Of a DNA stretch of 64,000 nucleotides, positions 1 through 9,439 are shown piece after piece. The notes beneath the pieces were generated by a model. It searched no databases. It was not told the DNA's origin and was given only the letters and a program-made list of their open reading frames with translations. Position 1 is the first letter of the stretch. Each line of letters begins with the position of its first letter. The translations under genes and the position numbers were made by a program. This DNA comes from Beijerinckiaceae bacterium RH AL1 (GTDB taxonomy: Bacteria > Pseudomonadota > Alphaproteobacteria > Rhizobiales > Beijerinckiaceae), in NCBI GenBank assembly GCA_901457705.2, contig LR590083.2, positions 1 through 64,000 on the forward strand, in the 5' to 3' direction.

Positions 1-1470
1 ATGGCTGTTTCTGCAAAAACCGATGATGTTTGGGATCGTATTTGTCGACGTCTGCGCGCCGAGCTCGGCGAGGACGTCTTTTCTTCCTGGTTCGGCCGGC
101 TCGAGCTCGACGCCATCGTCGGCGACGTCGCTCAGCTCAGCGTACCGACGAAGTTCCTGAAGAGCTGGATCCAGTCGCACTATCTCGATCGGATGCTCGC
201 GGTCATCGCGTCCGAGGTCGCCGACGTGAAGGCACTGTCGATCGTGGTGCGCTCGTCGTCGCGTCCGGCCGTTGGCCGTCCGCTGGCGTTCCAGGGCCAG
301 CTCGGACGTCCGGATGGTGTTCCGCAGCAGGCACCGGTTCTTGGAGCCTCCGCAGCGCCGTTCAATGCCGCTCAGGGCGGCACCAACGCGCGCCCGCAGC
401 CGCGCGACGGCGCCGATGTCGACTCTCTCGGCGGCTCGCCGCTCGACAAGCGCATGACGTTGGACACGTTTCATGTCGGACGATCGAACCAGCTCGCGCA
501 TTCGGCCGCGCAGCGCGTCGCAACGGCGGCCCCGGGCGAGACGCTGCACTACAACCCGCTCTACATCCACGCCTCCGTTGGCCTCGGAAAGACGCATCTC
601 CTGCAGGCCGTCGCGCATGCCGTGACGGCCTCGAAGCGCCGCGTCATCTACCTGACCGCGGAAAAGTTCATGTACGGCTTCGTCATGGCGCTGAAGGCGC
701 AGACGTCGCTCGCCTTCAAGGAGCGGCTGCGCGGCATCGACGTGCTGATCATCGACGACGTGCAGTTCCTGCAGGGCAAGTCGATCCAGGCCGAATTTTG
801 CCACACCATCAACGCGCTGATCGACGCCCAGAAGCAGATCGTCATCGCAGCGGACAGGCCGCCGGCGGACCTCGAGAGCCTGGAGGAGCGCGTGCGCTCC
901 AGGCTCTCGGGCGGCCTTGCCGTCGAGATCGGGGCGCTCGACGAGGCGCTGCGCGTGCGCATGCTCGAGTCGCGCATCGCCGCGGTGCGCTGCAACGTCC
1001 CGACCTTCGATGTCTCGGCGGCGGTGATCGCCTACGTCGCCTCGGTGATCCAGACGAACGGCCGCGACCTCGACGGCGCCGTGAACCGCCTCATGGCGCA
1101 CGCATCGCTTACGCACTCGACGCTGACGGTGGAGACGGCGGAAGTCGCAATCCGCGATCTCGTCCGCACCCGAGAGCCGAAGCGCGTCAAGATCGAGGAC
1201 ATCCAGAAGCTCGTGGCGACGCACTACAACGTCAGCCGCGCCGATATCCTCTCGTCGCGCCGCACCGCGAACGTCGTGCGCCCGCGCCAGATCGCGATGT
1301 ATCTTTCCAAGGTTCTCACGCTGCGCAGCCTGCCGGAGATCGGCCGGCGCTTCGGCGGCCGCGACCACACCACCGTGCTGCACGCGGTGCGCAAGATCGA
1401 AGGATTGACCGGCAGCGACCGCACGCTGCAGGACGAGGTTGAGCTCCTGAAGCGGATGCTGCTCGACTAG
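1..1470 (+). CDS. dnaA: Chromosomal replication initiator DnaA
   Basis: DnaA binds oriC DnaA boxes, oligomerises with ATP and opens the origin for the replisome. The 489-aa protein has the expected order: N-terminal helicase-loading domain (about 1-80), a variable proline/glutamine-rich linker (90-150), an AAA+ ATPase with Walker [12 protein letters not shown] and Walker [10 protein letters not shown], and a C-terminal DNA-binding domain with the signature [16 protein letters not shown]. The first residue of the small P-loop motif is Ala rather than Gly, which I believe is tolerated in relatives. The window begins at the ATG, so no upstream DnaA boxes can be judged. ruvC follows after only 18 bp; dnaN is not next to it. 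Confidence 0.97.
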   Translation: MAVSAKTDDVWDRICRRLRAELGEDVFSSWFGRLELDAIVGDVAQLSVPTKFLKSWIQSHYLDRMLAVIASEVADVKALSIVVRSSSRPAVGRPLAFQGQLGRPDGVPQQAPVLGASAAPFNAAQGGTNARPQPRDGADVDSLGGSPLDKRMTLDTFHVGRSNQLAHSAAQRVATAAPGETLHYNPLYIHASVGLGKTHLLQAVAHAVTASKRRVIYLTAEKFMYGFVMALKAQTSLAFKERLRGIDVLIIDDVQFLQGKSIQAEFCHTINALIDAQKQIVIAADRPPADLESLEERVRSRLSGGLAVEIGALDEALRVRMLESRIAAVRCNVPTFDVSAAVIAYVASVIQTNGRDLDGAVNRLMAHASLTHSTLTVETAEVAIRDLVRTREPKRVKIEDIQKLVATHYNVSRADILSSRRTANVVRPRQIAMYLSKVLTLRSLPEIGRRFGGRDHTTVLHAVRKIEGLTGSDRTLQDEVELLKRMLLD

Positions 1471-1488
1471 GCTCGTCCGGAAGGTTCG

Positions 1489-2004
1489 ATGCAAAACCTC
1501 GACGCGGTCCGTATCATCGGCATCGATCCGGGCCTGCGCACGACGGGCTGGGGCGTGATCGAGGCGCAGGGCTCGCGTCTCGTCTTCGTCGCCTGCGGGG
1601 CCGTGCGCTCCGATGCGGGCGATGCGCTCGCGTCGCGGCTGCGCAGCCTCCATGACGGACTGGCCGCGGTCATCGCCACGCACGCGCCGCACGAGGCGGC
1701 GGTGGAAGAGACCTTCGTCAACCGCGATCCGCAGTCGGCGCTGAAGCTCGGCCAGGCGCGCGGCATCGCGCTGCTGGTGCCCGCGCTTGCCGGCCTGCCC
1801 GTCGCGGAATATGCGGCGAACCTCATCAAGAAGACCGTGACGGGTGCGGGCCACGCGGAGAAGGCGCAGGTGCAGATGATGGTGAAGGTGCTTCTCCCGC
1901 GCAGCGACTTCGCCGGCGCCGATGCCGCCGACGCGCTGGCGGTCGCCATCACGCATGCCCAGCATCGTGGCGCGCGTCGCATCGCAGCGCAGGCCGCGCG
2001 ATGA
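1489..2004 (+). CDS. ruvC: Holliday junction resolvase RuvC
   Basis: RuvC cuts Holliday junctions symmetrically at the end of homologous recombination, acting on the RuvA-bound junction. The 171-aa protein has family-typical length and the RNase H-fold acidic residues: Asp in [12 protein letters not shown] near the N-terminus, Glu in the VEETFV segment, and the acidic pair in the C-terminal [12 protein letters not shown] helix. It overlaps ruvA by 4 bp, so the two are translationally coupled. The gene sits directly after dnaA, a placement I do not regard as usual. Confidence 0.96.
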   Translation: MQNLDAVRIIGIDPGLRTTGWGVIEAQGSRLVFVACGAVRSDAGDALASRLRSLHDGLAAVIATHAPHEAAVEETFVNRDPQSALKLGQARGIALLVPALAGLPVAEYAANLIKKTVTGAGHAEKAQVQMMVKVLLPRSDFAGADAADALAVAITHAQHRGARRIAAQAAR

Positions 2005-2621
2005 TCGGCAAGCTCCGCGGCATCGTCGATTCCTATGCGGGCGACGCGATCGTGCTCGACGTGCAAGGCGTCGGCTATCTCGTCACCTGCTCGTCGCGCA
2101 CGCTGCAGGCGCTGCCGCGGCCTGGCGAGGCGGCGGCGCTGGCGATCGAGACGCATGTCCGCGAGGACGCGATCCGCCTCTACGGCTTCCTTTCCGACGA
2201 GGAGCGCGACTGGTTCAGGCTTTTGCAGAACGTGCAGGGCGTCGGCGCCAAGGTCGCGCTGGCGATCCTCGGCATGGGTCCGGTTAACGAGCTCGCCAGC
2301 GCCATCGCACTGCAGGACAAGGTCTCGATCTCGAAAGCGCCCGGCGTCGGGCCACGGCTCGCCGCGCGCATCACGGCCGAGCTGAAGGACAAGACGCCGA
2401 CGGCGGTCGCCGTCGATCCCGCCGTGGCGCGGCTCGCAGGCGAGGAGCCGGCACGCGGCACCCCCGCTGCCGTGTACGACGCGATATCTGCGCTCATCAA
2501 TCTCGGCTATGCGCGCCCGCAGGCCGCTGCAGCAGTCGCCACTGCGGCCAAGGCGCTCGGCGCCGATGCGGAGGCGCAGGCGCTGATCCGGCGCGGGCTG
2601 AAGGAACTCGCGACGGGTTGA
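2001..2621 (+). CDS. ruvA: Holliday junction branch migration protein RuvA
   Basis: RuvA forms tetramers that hold the four-way junction flat and dock RuvB ATPase rings for branch migration. The 206-aa protein starts [17 protein letters not shown], has the OB-fold N-terminal domain, two helix-hairpin-helix motifs ([17 protein letters not shown] and [16 protein letters not shown]) and a C-terminal three-helix domain that normally contacts RuvB. It begins inside the ruvC stop (4-bp overlap). The usual third partner ruvB does not follow: a repeat element and the convergent pepP gene come next, so ruvB must be elsewhere if present. Confidence 0.96.
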   Translation: MIGKLRGIVDSYAGDAIVLDVQGVGYLVTCSSRTLQALPRPGEAAALAIETHVREDAIRLYGFLSDEERDWFRLLQNVQGVGAKVALAILGMGPVNELASAIALQDKVSISKAPGVGPRLAARITAELKDKTPTAVAVDPAVARLAGEEPARGTPAAVYDAISALINLGYARPQAAAAVATAAKALGADAEAQALIRRGLKELATG

Positions 2622-2632
2622 GTGCGCGATCT

Positions 2633-2787
2633 CCTTCTCCCGCTTGCGGGAGAAGGAGGCCCCGCGAAGCGGTGTCGGATGAGGGCGGTTCCAGAAAGTG
2701 CTGGTACCGGCGACATCGAGTGTCTCGTCGAAATCCCTCATCCGACCCGACTTCGTCGGGCCACCTTCTCCCGCAAGCGGGAGAAGG
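2633..2787. repeat. Bipalindromic intergenic repeat (REP/MITE-like)
   Basis: Two 53-bp arms (2633-2685 and 2735-2787) are inverted copies of each other with a few mismatches, separated by about 49 bp. Each arm itself holds a perfect palindrome, CCTTCTCCCGC/GCGGGAGAAGG, and a smaller hairpin (CCCGCGAAGCGG or CCCGACTTCGTCGGG). This is the structure of dispersed palindromic elements common between genes in rhizobial relatives. It lies between the convergent ruvA and pepP genes and could also end transcription from both sides. Confidence 0.85.
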
Positions 2788-2796
2788 ATTTGCGCC

Positions 2797-4608
2797 CTAC
2801 AATTTTCGCGTCGCGTCGGCCAGCCATTTGCGCGTCGCCGCCGACACCCGCGGCGAGATCTTCTTGCGCACCTCGGCGTGGTACGCGTCGATCCACGCGC
2901 GCTCAGCCGTTGTCAGCAGCTTCAGATCGATCAGCGTGCGGTCGAGCGGCGCGAAAGTGATCGTCTCGAACCCCATCATCGCGCGATCGCCGCCCTTGAT
3001 CTCGCGCGGCTCGACGACGATCAGGTTCTCGATCCGGATCCCGTAGGCGCCGGCTTTGTAATAGCCGGGCTCGTTGGAGAGGATCATGCCCGGCTCTAGC
3101 GGCGTGGTGCCGATCTTGGCGATGCGCTGCGGCCCTTCGTGAACGGAGAGGTAGGCGCCGACGCCGTGGCCGGTGCCATGGTCGAAGTCGAGGCCGGCGG
3201 CCCATAGAGGCGCTCGTGCGAAGGCATCGATCTGCGCCCCCGTCGTGCCCTTGGGAAAAACAGCCGTGGCGATCGCGATATGCCCCTTCAGCACGCGCGT
3301 GAAGCGGTCGCGCATCTCGGCTGTGGGGCGGCCGATCGCGACCGTCCGCGTGATGTCTGTGGTGCCGTCCTCGTACTGCGCGCCGGAGTCGATGAGGTAG
3401 ATGCCGCGCTCGATGGGGCGGTTGGAGGTCGCGGTCAGCTTGTAATGCGGGATCGCTGCGTTGGGGCCGGCCGCCGAGATCGAGGGAAACGAGATGTCCT
3501 TGAGGCCGCCCGCGGAACGACGGAAATCCTCGAGCGCGCGCGCGGCGTCGATCTCGGTGAGCTTGCCAGGCTTCGCAGTGGTGGCGAGCCAGTGCAGGAA
3601 CTCCGTCACCGCGGCACCGTCGCGAAGATGCGCCTCGCGCGTGCCGGAGAGCTCCGCCGTATTCTTGCGCGCCTTCATCAGCGCGATCGGGTCCGTGCCG
3701 ACGATGGCCTTGCCGCCGGCCGCCTCGAGACCTTCGGTCAGGCGAACAGGCACCGTCGCGGCGTCGAAGAGCACGCGCTTGCCGATCTTGCCGAGCGCGG
3801 CGAGCACGATCTCGAGCGTGTCGACCTCTGCGAGCGTCGCGAGCTTCGAGAGCGCGGCATGCTCGCGCTCGCCGATCTTTTCGCGCGCGATGAAAAGGGT
3901 GGGGCGCCCTTGCTTCGGCACCAGCGCGAAGGACAGCGGCAGCGGCGTGTGGCTCACGTCGGCGCCGCGGATGTTGAAGAGCCAGGCGACGGCGTGCGGA
4001 TCGGAGACGACGAGCGCATCGGCAGCGTCGAATGCGTCGGCGACGCGGGCGAGCTTCTTCTCCGCCGTCTCGCCGGCGAGCTTGCGCGGATGCAGCGACA
4101 CCTTTCCGCGCGGCGCGGGGGGACGATCGACCCACACGAGGTCGACGAGGTTGGTGCCGACGGGGACGAGCGTGCCGCCCGCGGCCTCCGCGGCGCGTCT
4201 CAGCTCGCGCGCCTGCGCCGGCGTCGCGAGCCAGGGGTCGTAGCCGAGCCTGCCGCCGGCCAGATTGCGGCGGATCCAGGCCTCGGGCTTCTCGTCGGCG
4301 ATCCCGACCGGCGTGACGACGCTCGTGTCGACCTGGTCGACGACGGCGAGGGCATAGCGCCCGTCGACGAAGATCGCCGCCTTGTCCTTCAAGACGATCG
4401 CCATGCCGGCCGAGCCGGGGAAGCCGGTCAGCCAGGCGAGGCGCTCCTCGCTCGGCGGCACGTATTCGCCCTGGTGGCGGTCGGCGCGCGGCACGACGAA
4501 GCCGTCGAGGCCCTGGCGCGCCAGCTCCGCGCGTAGGGCGGCAACGCGGCTCGCGCTCTCGCGGCGGTCGCTGGTCTCGTCGAAGGTCTGGAAGCGCGGC
4601 TCGAACAT
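2797..4608 (-). CDS. pepP: Xaa-Pro aminopeptidase (M24B)
   Basis: This metallopeptidase removes N-terminal residues that precede proline. The 603-aa protein is the long form: two creatinase-type N-terminal domains followed by the M24 catalytic 'pita-bread' domain. Metal ligands are recognisable as Asp in DSGAQYEDGTTDITRT, His in GTGHGVGAYLSVHEGP and Glu in LSNEPGYY and in GIRIEN. The C-terminal extension (DLKLLTTAERAWIDAYHAEV) is typical of the long cytosolic enzymes. It is convergent with ruvA across the bipalindromic repeat. The chosen start, MFEPRFQTFDE, gives the normal N-terminus. Confidence 0.94.
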   Translation of the reverse strand: MFEPRFQTFDETSDRRESASRVAALRAELARQGLDGFVVPRADRHQGEYVPPSEERLAWLTGFPGSAGMAIVLKDKAAIFVDGRYALAVVDQVDTSVVTPVGIADEKPEAWIRRNLAGGRLGYDPWLATPAQARELRRAAEAAGGTLVPVGTNLVDLVWVDRPPAPRGKVSLHPRKLAGETAEKKLARVADAFDAADALVVSDPHAVAWLFNIRGADVSHTPLPLSFALVPKQGRPTLFIAREKIGEREHAALSKLATLAEVDTLEIVLAALGKIGKRVLFDAATVPVRLTEGLEAAGGKAIVGTDPIALMKARKNTAELSGTREAHLRDGAAVTEFLHWLATTAKPGKLTEIDAARALEDFRRSAGGLKDISFPSISAAGPNAAIPHYKLTATSNRPIERGIYLIDSGAQYEDGTTDITRTVAIGRPTAEMRDRFTRVLKGHIAIATAVFPKGTTGAQIDAFARAPLWAAGLDFDHGTGHGVGAYLSVHEGPQRIAKIGTTPLEPGMILSNEPGYYKAGAYGIRIENLIVVEPREIKGGDRAMMGFETITFAPLDRTLIDLKLLTTAERAWIDAYHAEVRKKISPRVSAATRKWLADATRKL

Positions 4609-4695
4609 GCGGGGAAGATAGGGCGACCGCGACCGTGCCGTCCACAGAGCGGCGACGTTACGTTTGCTGGTAGACGCCGACGACCGCTCGAAGCG

Positions 4696-4857
4696 TTAGC
4701 TGAGGCTGGTGGCGAGATAGGAGAACTTGGCGCTGAGCCGAGGCCCCAACAAAGAAAGGCCGACGGCGATCGTCAGCGAGATGATGCCGGCCAGCAGCCC
4801 ATACTCGACAGCGGTCGCGCCGGACGTATCGCGCAGGAAATTGCGGACCTTGGTCAT
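4696..4857 (-). CDS. Flp/Fap-type pilin (type IVb), orphan
   Basis: A 53-aa protein: a short basic leader (MTKVRNFLRDTSG) followed by ATAVEYGLLAGIISLTIAV and a small C-terminal tail. The A-x-A-V-E-Y-G-L hydrophobic start is the hallmark of Flp pilins, which are cut before the hydrophobic segment by a TadV/CpaA-type prepilin peptidase and assembled by the Tad machinery. No tad/cpa secretion genes are near, so this is an orphan pilin locus. It stands alone between pepP and gshA. Confidence 0.88.
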   Translation of the reverse strand: MTKVRNFLRDTSGATAVEYGLLAGIISLTIAVGLSLLGPRLSAKFSYLATSLS

Positions 4858-5032
4858 CTTGGTCTCGGGCTTCCGACCTTGGCGTATAACAGCGACGTTA
4901 GCGGGGGGTTAAGAACGGCCGAGAAAGCCGTTACGCACCGGCAAGTGGAGCGCATTTGCCTGTCGCAGACTCCCCCCTTATGTAGCCGCGGGCGCGGCAG
5001 CTTCCTTCCGCGAGGGTGAACTCGAAGGTCTC

Positions 5033-6406
5033 ATGGCGCGCGACGCATCCGACACTACCCCGATCGGCGGGCGCCGCGACCTCGTGGCCGCGCTCGAGGC
5101 CGGCAGCAAGCCGCCGGAGCGCCACCGGATCGGCACCGAGCATGAGAAGATCGCCTTCTACCGCGCCGGCCACATGCCGGTCCCCTACGACGGCGCTTTC
5201 GGCGTCGGCGGCATTCGGGTCATGCTCGAGGAGATGGGCCAGGCGCTGGGCTGGACGCCGATCCTCGACGGCTCGAACATCATCGGGCTTGCGGGGGACG
5301 GCGGGGGCGCCATCTCGATCGAGCCTGGCGGACAGTTCGAGCTCTCCGGCGCGCCGCTCGAAACCATCCACGAGACCGAGGCCGAGCTCGACCGCCATTT
5401 CGCGGCGCTGCGTCCCATCGCCGACCGGCTCGGGATCTCGTTCCTCGACCTCGGCATGAGCCCGCTGTGGACGCGCGAAGAGACGCCGGCCATGCCCAAG
5501 AGCCGCTACGCGATCATGTCGCGCTACATGCCGAAGGTCGGCAGCCGCGGCCTCGACATGATGTTCCGCACCGCGACGGTGCAGGCGAACTTCGACTTCG
5601 CCAGCGAAGCCGACATGGTGAAGAAGCTCCGCGTCTCGGTCGCCTTGCAGCCCCTCGCCACGGCGCTGTTCGCCAATTCGCCGTTCACCGACGGCCGGCT
5701 CAACGGCAACTTGTCCGACCGCTCGGCGGTCTGGCGCGAGACGGATGCCGACCGCTCCGGCATGCTGCCCTTCGTCTTCGAGGACGGCATGGGCTTCGAG
5801 CGCTACGTCGACTACGCGATCGCTGTGCCGATGTATTTCATCAAGCGCGGCGACGCCTATATCGACGTCGCCGGGTCGGATTTCCGCGATCTCCTCGCCG
5901 GGCGCCACCCGGCGGTGCCGGGCGAGCATGCGACCGAGTCGGACTGGACGAACCATCTCTCGACCATCTTCCCCGAGGTGCGGCTCAAGACCTTCCTCGA
6001 GATGCGCGGCGCAGACACCGGCGCGCTGCCGTTCCTAAGCGCGCTGCCGGCGCTGTTCGCCGGCCTGCTCTACGCGCCGTCCTCGCTCGATGCGGCCTGG
6101 GATCTGGTGAAGCCGTGGTCCGCCGAGCAGCGCGAGAAGCTGCGCGCCGACGCGCCGCGCCTCGGGCTCGAGGCCGAGATCGCCGGGGGCAGGCTGCGCG
6201 ACGTGGCGCGCAGAGTGCTGGAGCTGTCGCGCGCCGGGCTGGCAGAACGAGGCCGCCGCGACGCGTCGGGAGCGGACGAGACGAAGTATCTCGATTGCCT
6301 GGATAAGGTCGTCGACGGGCAGTCGCAGGCCGAGGTGCTGATCGAGCGCTTCAAGGGGCCGTGGAAGGAAAGCGTCGAGCCGGCTTTCACCGAGTGTGTC
6401 TACTGA
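5033..6406 (+). CDS. gshA: Glutamate-cysteine ligase (plant/alphaproteobacterial type)
   Basis: The enzyme joins glutamate and cysteine using ATP, the first and rate-limiting step of glutathione synthesis. The 457-aa length and motifs such as HRIGTEHEKIAFY near the N-terminus, IEPGGQFELSGAPL in the glutamate site and the MPKVGSRGLDMMFRTATVQ segment fit the GCS2 family found in alphaproteobacteria and plants rather than the E. coli form. The start MARDASD was chosen because upstream codons are not family-like. Consistent with glutathione use, a glutathione S-transferase and a GFA-family protein occur later in the window. Confidence 0.93.
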   Translation: MARDASDTTPIGGRRDLVAALEAGSKPPERHRIGTEHEKIAFYRAGHMPVPYDGAFGVGGIRVMLEEMGQALGWTPILDGSNIIGLAGDGGGAISIEPGGQFELSGAPLETIHETEAELDRHFAALRPIADRLGISFLDLGMSPLWTREETPAMPKSRYAIMSRYMPKVGSRGLDMMFRTATVQANFDFASEADMVKKLRVSVALQPLATALFANSPFTDGRLNGNLSDRSAVWRETDADRSGMLPFVFEDGMGFERYVDYAIAVPMYFIKRGDAYIDVAGSDFRDLLAGRHPAVPGEHATESDWTNHLSTIFPEVRLKTFLEMRGADTGALPFLSALPALFAGLLYAPSSLDAAWDLVKPWSAEQREKLRADAPRLGLEAEIAGGRLRDVARRVLELSRAGLAERGRRDASGADETKYLDCLDKVVDGQSQAEVLIERFKGPWKESVEPAFTECVY

Positions 6407-6425
6407 GCGAGGCTCGCCCCGGCTC

Positions 6426-6785
6426 TCAGTAGCGGTCGTAGGTCTGCAGGCCGTTGCGCACGCGCAGCTGATGCGAGGTGCCGACGCCGGGCATGATCTC
6501 GATGCCCTCCGAGCGCAACTCGGCGCTGGAGGCGGAGCCGCCGCTCCACGACGGCATCGCGGCGCGGCGCGTGCCGAACTCGACATGCACATGATTGTCG
6601 GCGCGCAGGCAGGCGCCGTTTCCCATGTCGACGAAGCCTGGCCCGAAGGCCGCACATCGGTTCGTCGCCGGCACGATCTGCGCGCCCTCGACATAGTCGC
6701 CCGCCTCGGCGGTGCTGCCGGCGAGGGTGACGGCAACGAGCGCGCCGAAGGCGAGGGTCGATGCGGGAGTCCGGGGGAGAGCCAT
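6426..6785 (-). CDS. Small secreted porin-N-terminus-like protein
   Basis: A predicted 119-aa exported protein. MALPRTPASTLAFGALVAVTLAGSTAEA is a convincing signal peptide (quoted here in two runs: MALPRTPASTLAFGALV and AVTLAGSTAEA), so I start at this Met and not at one 20 codons upstream. The mature part contains GPGFVDMGNGACLR, resembling the cysteine-containing N-terminal segment of rhizobial Porin_2 proteins, followed by a short domain with VEFGTRRAAMP. It is far too short to be a porin. Function is unknown; it may be a remnant or a small envelope protein. It is convergent with gshA. Confidence 0.6.
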   Translation of the reverse strand: MALPRTPASTLAFGALVAVTLAGSTAEAGDYVEGAQIVPATNRCAAFGPGFVDMGNGACLRADNHVHVEFGTRRAAMPSWSGGSASSAELRSEGIEIMPGVGTSHQLRVRNGLQTYDRY

Positions 6786-6851
6786 CGCGACCTTTCTGGT
6801 GTCCGCCAGCCCCGCAAAGCTGACGGCACATTCGGGCAGGAGCATGTCCGC

Positions 6852-7634
6852 TCACCGCCGCGTGATGCGACGAAGTGATTCTGGGTCGGCTGGCTCACGG
6901 CGCCAGTCGCCGGCGAGCGCCTGGACCAGCGTCAGCGCCGCCACCGCTGCCGTGTCGGCGCGCAGGATGCGCGGCCCGAGGCCGATCCTGACGACCGACG
7001 GCAACGCCATAAGCATTTCGCGTTCGGCGGGATCAAAGCCGCCTTCTGGACCGATGAGGATGGCGACGGGCCCTCGCACCGCCGCCAGCGCGGCGATGGG
7101 GTCCGCTTGTGCCGCGTCCTCGTCGCAGAAGACGAGCGTGCGCTCGGACGGCCACGTCGCGACAACGTCGGCGAGCGGCGCGACCTCGTCGATCTCCGGC
7201 AGCGAGAGGATGCCGCATTGCTCGGCGGCCTCGATGGCGTTCGCCCGCATCCGCTCGAGATTGACGCGCGCCACCTGGGTGCGCCGCGTCGTCACCGGTC
7301 GCAGCCGGCCGGCGCCCATCTCGACCGCCTTCTGCACCATGTAGTCGAGCCGCGCGTGCTTCAGCGGCGCAAAGAGGTAGTCGAGGTCCGCCGCCGGCGT
7401 CTGCGGGCGCAGCTGCTGGGCGATCTCCAGCGCGGCCTGCTTGCGACTTGGCAGGCGCACGATCGCCCGCCACTCGCCGTCGCGCCCGTTGAAGACGATC
7501 ACGTCTTCGCCTTCAGAAAGCCTGAGTACGTTGATCAAGTAGTTGTGTTGGGAGCGGTCGAGCGCGTGCGCGAGGCCGGCGCCCAGGGCGGCATCGACGA
7601 AGAGTCGGGGGGCCGAAAAGTCGTAGGACGCCAT
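6852..7634 (-). CDS. rsmE: 16S rRNA (uracil-1498-N3)-methyltransferase RsmE
   Basis: RsmE methylates U1498 of 16S rRNA in the 30S subunit using S-adenosylmethionine. The 260-aa protein has an N-terminal PUA-like domain (RLFVDAALGAG...LRLSEGEDVIVFNGRDGEW) and a C-terminal SPOUT knot with the diagnostic IGPEGGFDPAEREM and the knot end GLGPRILRADTAAVAAL. Length and both motifs are normal. It is divergent from the secreted protein gene at 7746. Confidence 0.95.
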   Translation of the reverse strand: MASYDFSAPRLFVDAALGAGLAHALDRSQHNYLINVLRLSEGEDVIVFNGRDGEWRAIVRLPSRKQAALEIAQQLRPQTPAADLDYLFAPLKHARLDYMVQKAVEMGAGRLRPVTTRRTQVARVNLERMRANAIEAAEQCGILSLPEIDEVAPLADVVATWPSERTLVFCDEDAAQADPIAALAAVRGPVAILIGPEGGFDPAEREMLMALPSVVRIGLGPRILRADTAAVAALTLVQALAGDWRREPADPESLRRITRR

Positions 7635-7745
7635 GCGCGGGGATTACCACGCGCCGGCGCGCCGATGCGACGGATTTCGCCGGCACGCCGTCAAAGGCTT
7701 CAACGTCGGCCGCGCGAGACGCGGCTTAGTGATGGGGTGGATGTC

Positions 7746-8189
7746 ATGGTTTCGGGTCGTTCCACCGGCCGCGCGATTGCAGGCGCCGCCGTTCTCGCCT
7801 TCGGTCTTCTCGCCGCCGGGGCCGCCAAGGCCGGCGACTGCAACGCCGATATCGGCAACCTCTCGCAGAAGCGTCAGGTGTTCATCGACAAGCTCAACGT
7901 CCTCGCGAAGTCTTCCAAGGGCAAGCTCGATCCCGTGGCGTCCTGTCCTGTGCTGCGCAGCCTGGTGACGTCGGAGGGGGCGCTCATCAAGTATCTCGAC
8001 GCCAACAAGAACTGGTGCAACGTCCCCGACGAGACGGTCGCCAACCTGAAGGCGGCGGACGCCAAGTCGCAGACGTTTGCCGCGCAGGCCTGCAAGATCG
8101 CCGCGATGGCGGCCGAGCAGAAGAAGCAGGCTACCGCCAACCCGACGCTCGGCGCCGACGCGCAGAAGCTGCCGCAAGGCCCGCTCTAG
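7746..8189 (+). CDS. Secreted hypothetical protein
   Basis: A 147-aa predicted periplasmic protein. It begins with a clear signal peptide (MVSGRSTGRAIAGAAVLAFG, then a GLLAAGAAKAG cleavage region), followed by a mature helical domain with four cysteines (CNADIG, SCPVLRS, NWCNVP, ACKIAAM), which could form two disulfides. I do not recognise a named family with confidence. The Met at 7746 was chosen for the signal peptide; the reading frame is open far upstream, but those codons look non-coding. ubiA follows 19 bp after its stop. Confidence 0.75.
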   Translation: MVSGRSTGRAIAGAAVLAFGLLAAGAAKAGDCNADIGNLSQKRQVFIDKLNVLAKSSKGKLDPVASCPVLRSLVTSEGALIKYLDANKNWCNVPDETVANLKAADAKSQTFAAQACKIAAMAAEQKKQATANPTLGADAQKLPQGPL

Positions 8190-8208
8190 CCAGCAACAGC
8201 ATCATCTC

Positions 8209-9168
8209 GTGACCATCGAGCCCGGCCTCGCCGCCGGCGGCGTCGCGCTTCCCGATGCCGTCGCGCGGCAGTGGCTGTTTCGTGTCTCGCCGGCGGCCTG
8301 GCACCCCTACCTGCAGCTGGCGCGGCTCGATCGACCGATCGGCTACTGGCTGCTCGTGCTGCCCTGCTGGTGGTCGAGCCTCGTCGCGAGCCTCGTCGCG
8401 CATGCGCCGCCGCAGCTCTGGCATCTCGCGCTGTTCCTTGCCGGCGCGATCGTCATGCGCGGGTCGGGCTCGACGTACAACGACATCGTCGATCGACACC
8501 TCGACGCGAAGGTGGAGCGCACGCGCCATCGTCCCGTCGCCTCCGGGCGCGTCAGCGTCGCGGCGGCGCGGGTGTTCATGGTCGCGATGGCGCTGATCGG
8601 CTTCGTCGTCGTGATCCAGTTCAACCTTTTCACGATCGTGCTTGGCATCGGCTCGCTGGCGATCGTCGCGATCTATCCCTTCATGAAGCGGGTGACGTCG
8701 TGGCCGCAGCTGGTGCTCGGCTTCGCCTTCGCCTGGGGCGGCCTCGTCGGCTGGGCGGCACGGTTCGCGTCGCTCGCGCCACCGGCCTTCCTCGTCTACG
8801 CGGCCGCTATCGTCTGGACCATCGGCTACGACACGATCTACGCGATCCAGGATGCGCGCGACGACCCTGCCGCCGGCATCAAGTCGACGGCACGGCTGTT
8901 CGGCGCGCATGTGCGGAGCGCCGTGGGGGTGCTCTATGCCGCCTCGGCGCTTCTCGCCGAGGCGGCGCTCGTCGTCGGCGGCGTCGCCACGAGCATCGTG
9001 GCGCAGATGGGCGTCATCGCCTTCGCCGCGCATCTCGGCTGGCAGGTCGTTCGTATCGATGCAAACGATCCGGTGGGGGCGCTCCGCCTGTTCCGCTCGA
9101 ACCGCGACGCCGGGCTGATCCTCGCGGCCGGTCTCGCGGTCGCGGCGCTCCTGCGCGCCTCGGCCTAA
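8209..9168 (+). CDS. ubiA: 4-hydroxybenzoate polyprenyltransferase UbiA
   Basis: UbiA attaches the polyprenyl tail to 4-hydroxybenzoate in the inner membrane, an early step of ubiquinone synthesis. The 319-aa protein starts at a GTG (8209), giving the usual N-terminus ahead of [14 protein letters not shown]. Two Asp-rich Mg-prenyl-diphosphate sites are visible: [19 protein letters not shown] and [18 protein letters not shown]. About eight hydrophobic membrane helices surround them. Upstream in-frame Met codons fall inside the preceding gene. Confidence 0.94.
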   Translation: MTIEPGLAAGGVALPDAVARQWLFRVSPAAWHPYLQLARLDRPIGYWLLVLPCWWSSLVASLVAHAPPQLWHLALFLAGAIVMRGSGSTYNDIVDRHLDAKVERTRHRPVASGRVSVAAARVFMVAMALIGFVVVIQFNLFTIVLGIGSLAIVAIYPFMKRVTSWPQLVLGFAFAWGGLVGWAARFASLAPPAFLVYAAAIVWTIGYDTIYAIQDARDDPAAGIKSTARLFGAHVRSAVGVLYAASALLAEAALVVGGVATSIVAQMGVIAFAAHLGWQVVRIDANDPVGALRLFRSNRDAGLILAAGLAVAALLRASA

Positions 9169-9259
9169 GCCCAACGAAACGGGAACGTACCAGCCAAGCT
9201 TCGCATTTGCCCCAGCCGGGATCGACGCTCGTGTCGGCCGGCGTGGAGGGACTGCCGCA

Positions 9260-9433
9260 ATGCTGAAATGGGCTCTGATCTTCTTCGTGATCTCTGTTAT
9301 CGCCGGTGGTCTCGGCTTCTCGGGGATCTCGGAGGCCGCGGGCGGCATCGCGCGGATCCTCTTCTACCTCTTCGTGGTTATCTTCCTGATCTTCCTCGTC
9401 CTCGGCCTGACGGTCTTCCACGCCGCAACCTGA
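9260..9433 (+). CDS. DUF1328 (UPF0391/YtjA-type) small membrane protein
   Basis: A 57-aa hydrophobic protein, [20 protein letters not shown]... to [13 protein letters not shown]. It has two membrane segments separated by the conserved [17 protein letters not shown], which identifies the DUF1328 family of small inner-membrane proteins often linked to stress conditions. The function is not established. It lies between ubiA and the convergent DUF1223 gene. Confidence 0.9.
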   Translation: MLKWALIFFVISVIAGGLGFSGISEAAGGIARILFYLFVVIFLIFLVLGLTVFHAAT

Positions 9434-9439
9434 CGCAAA

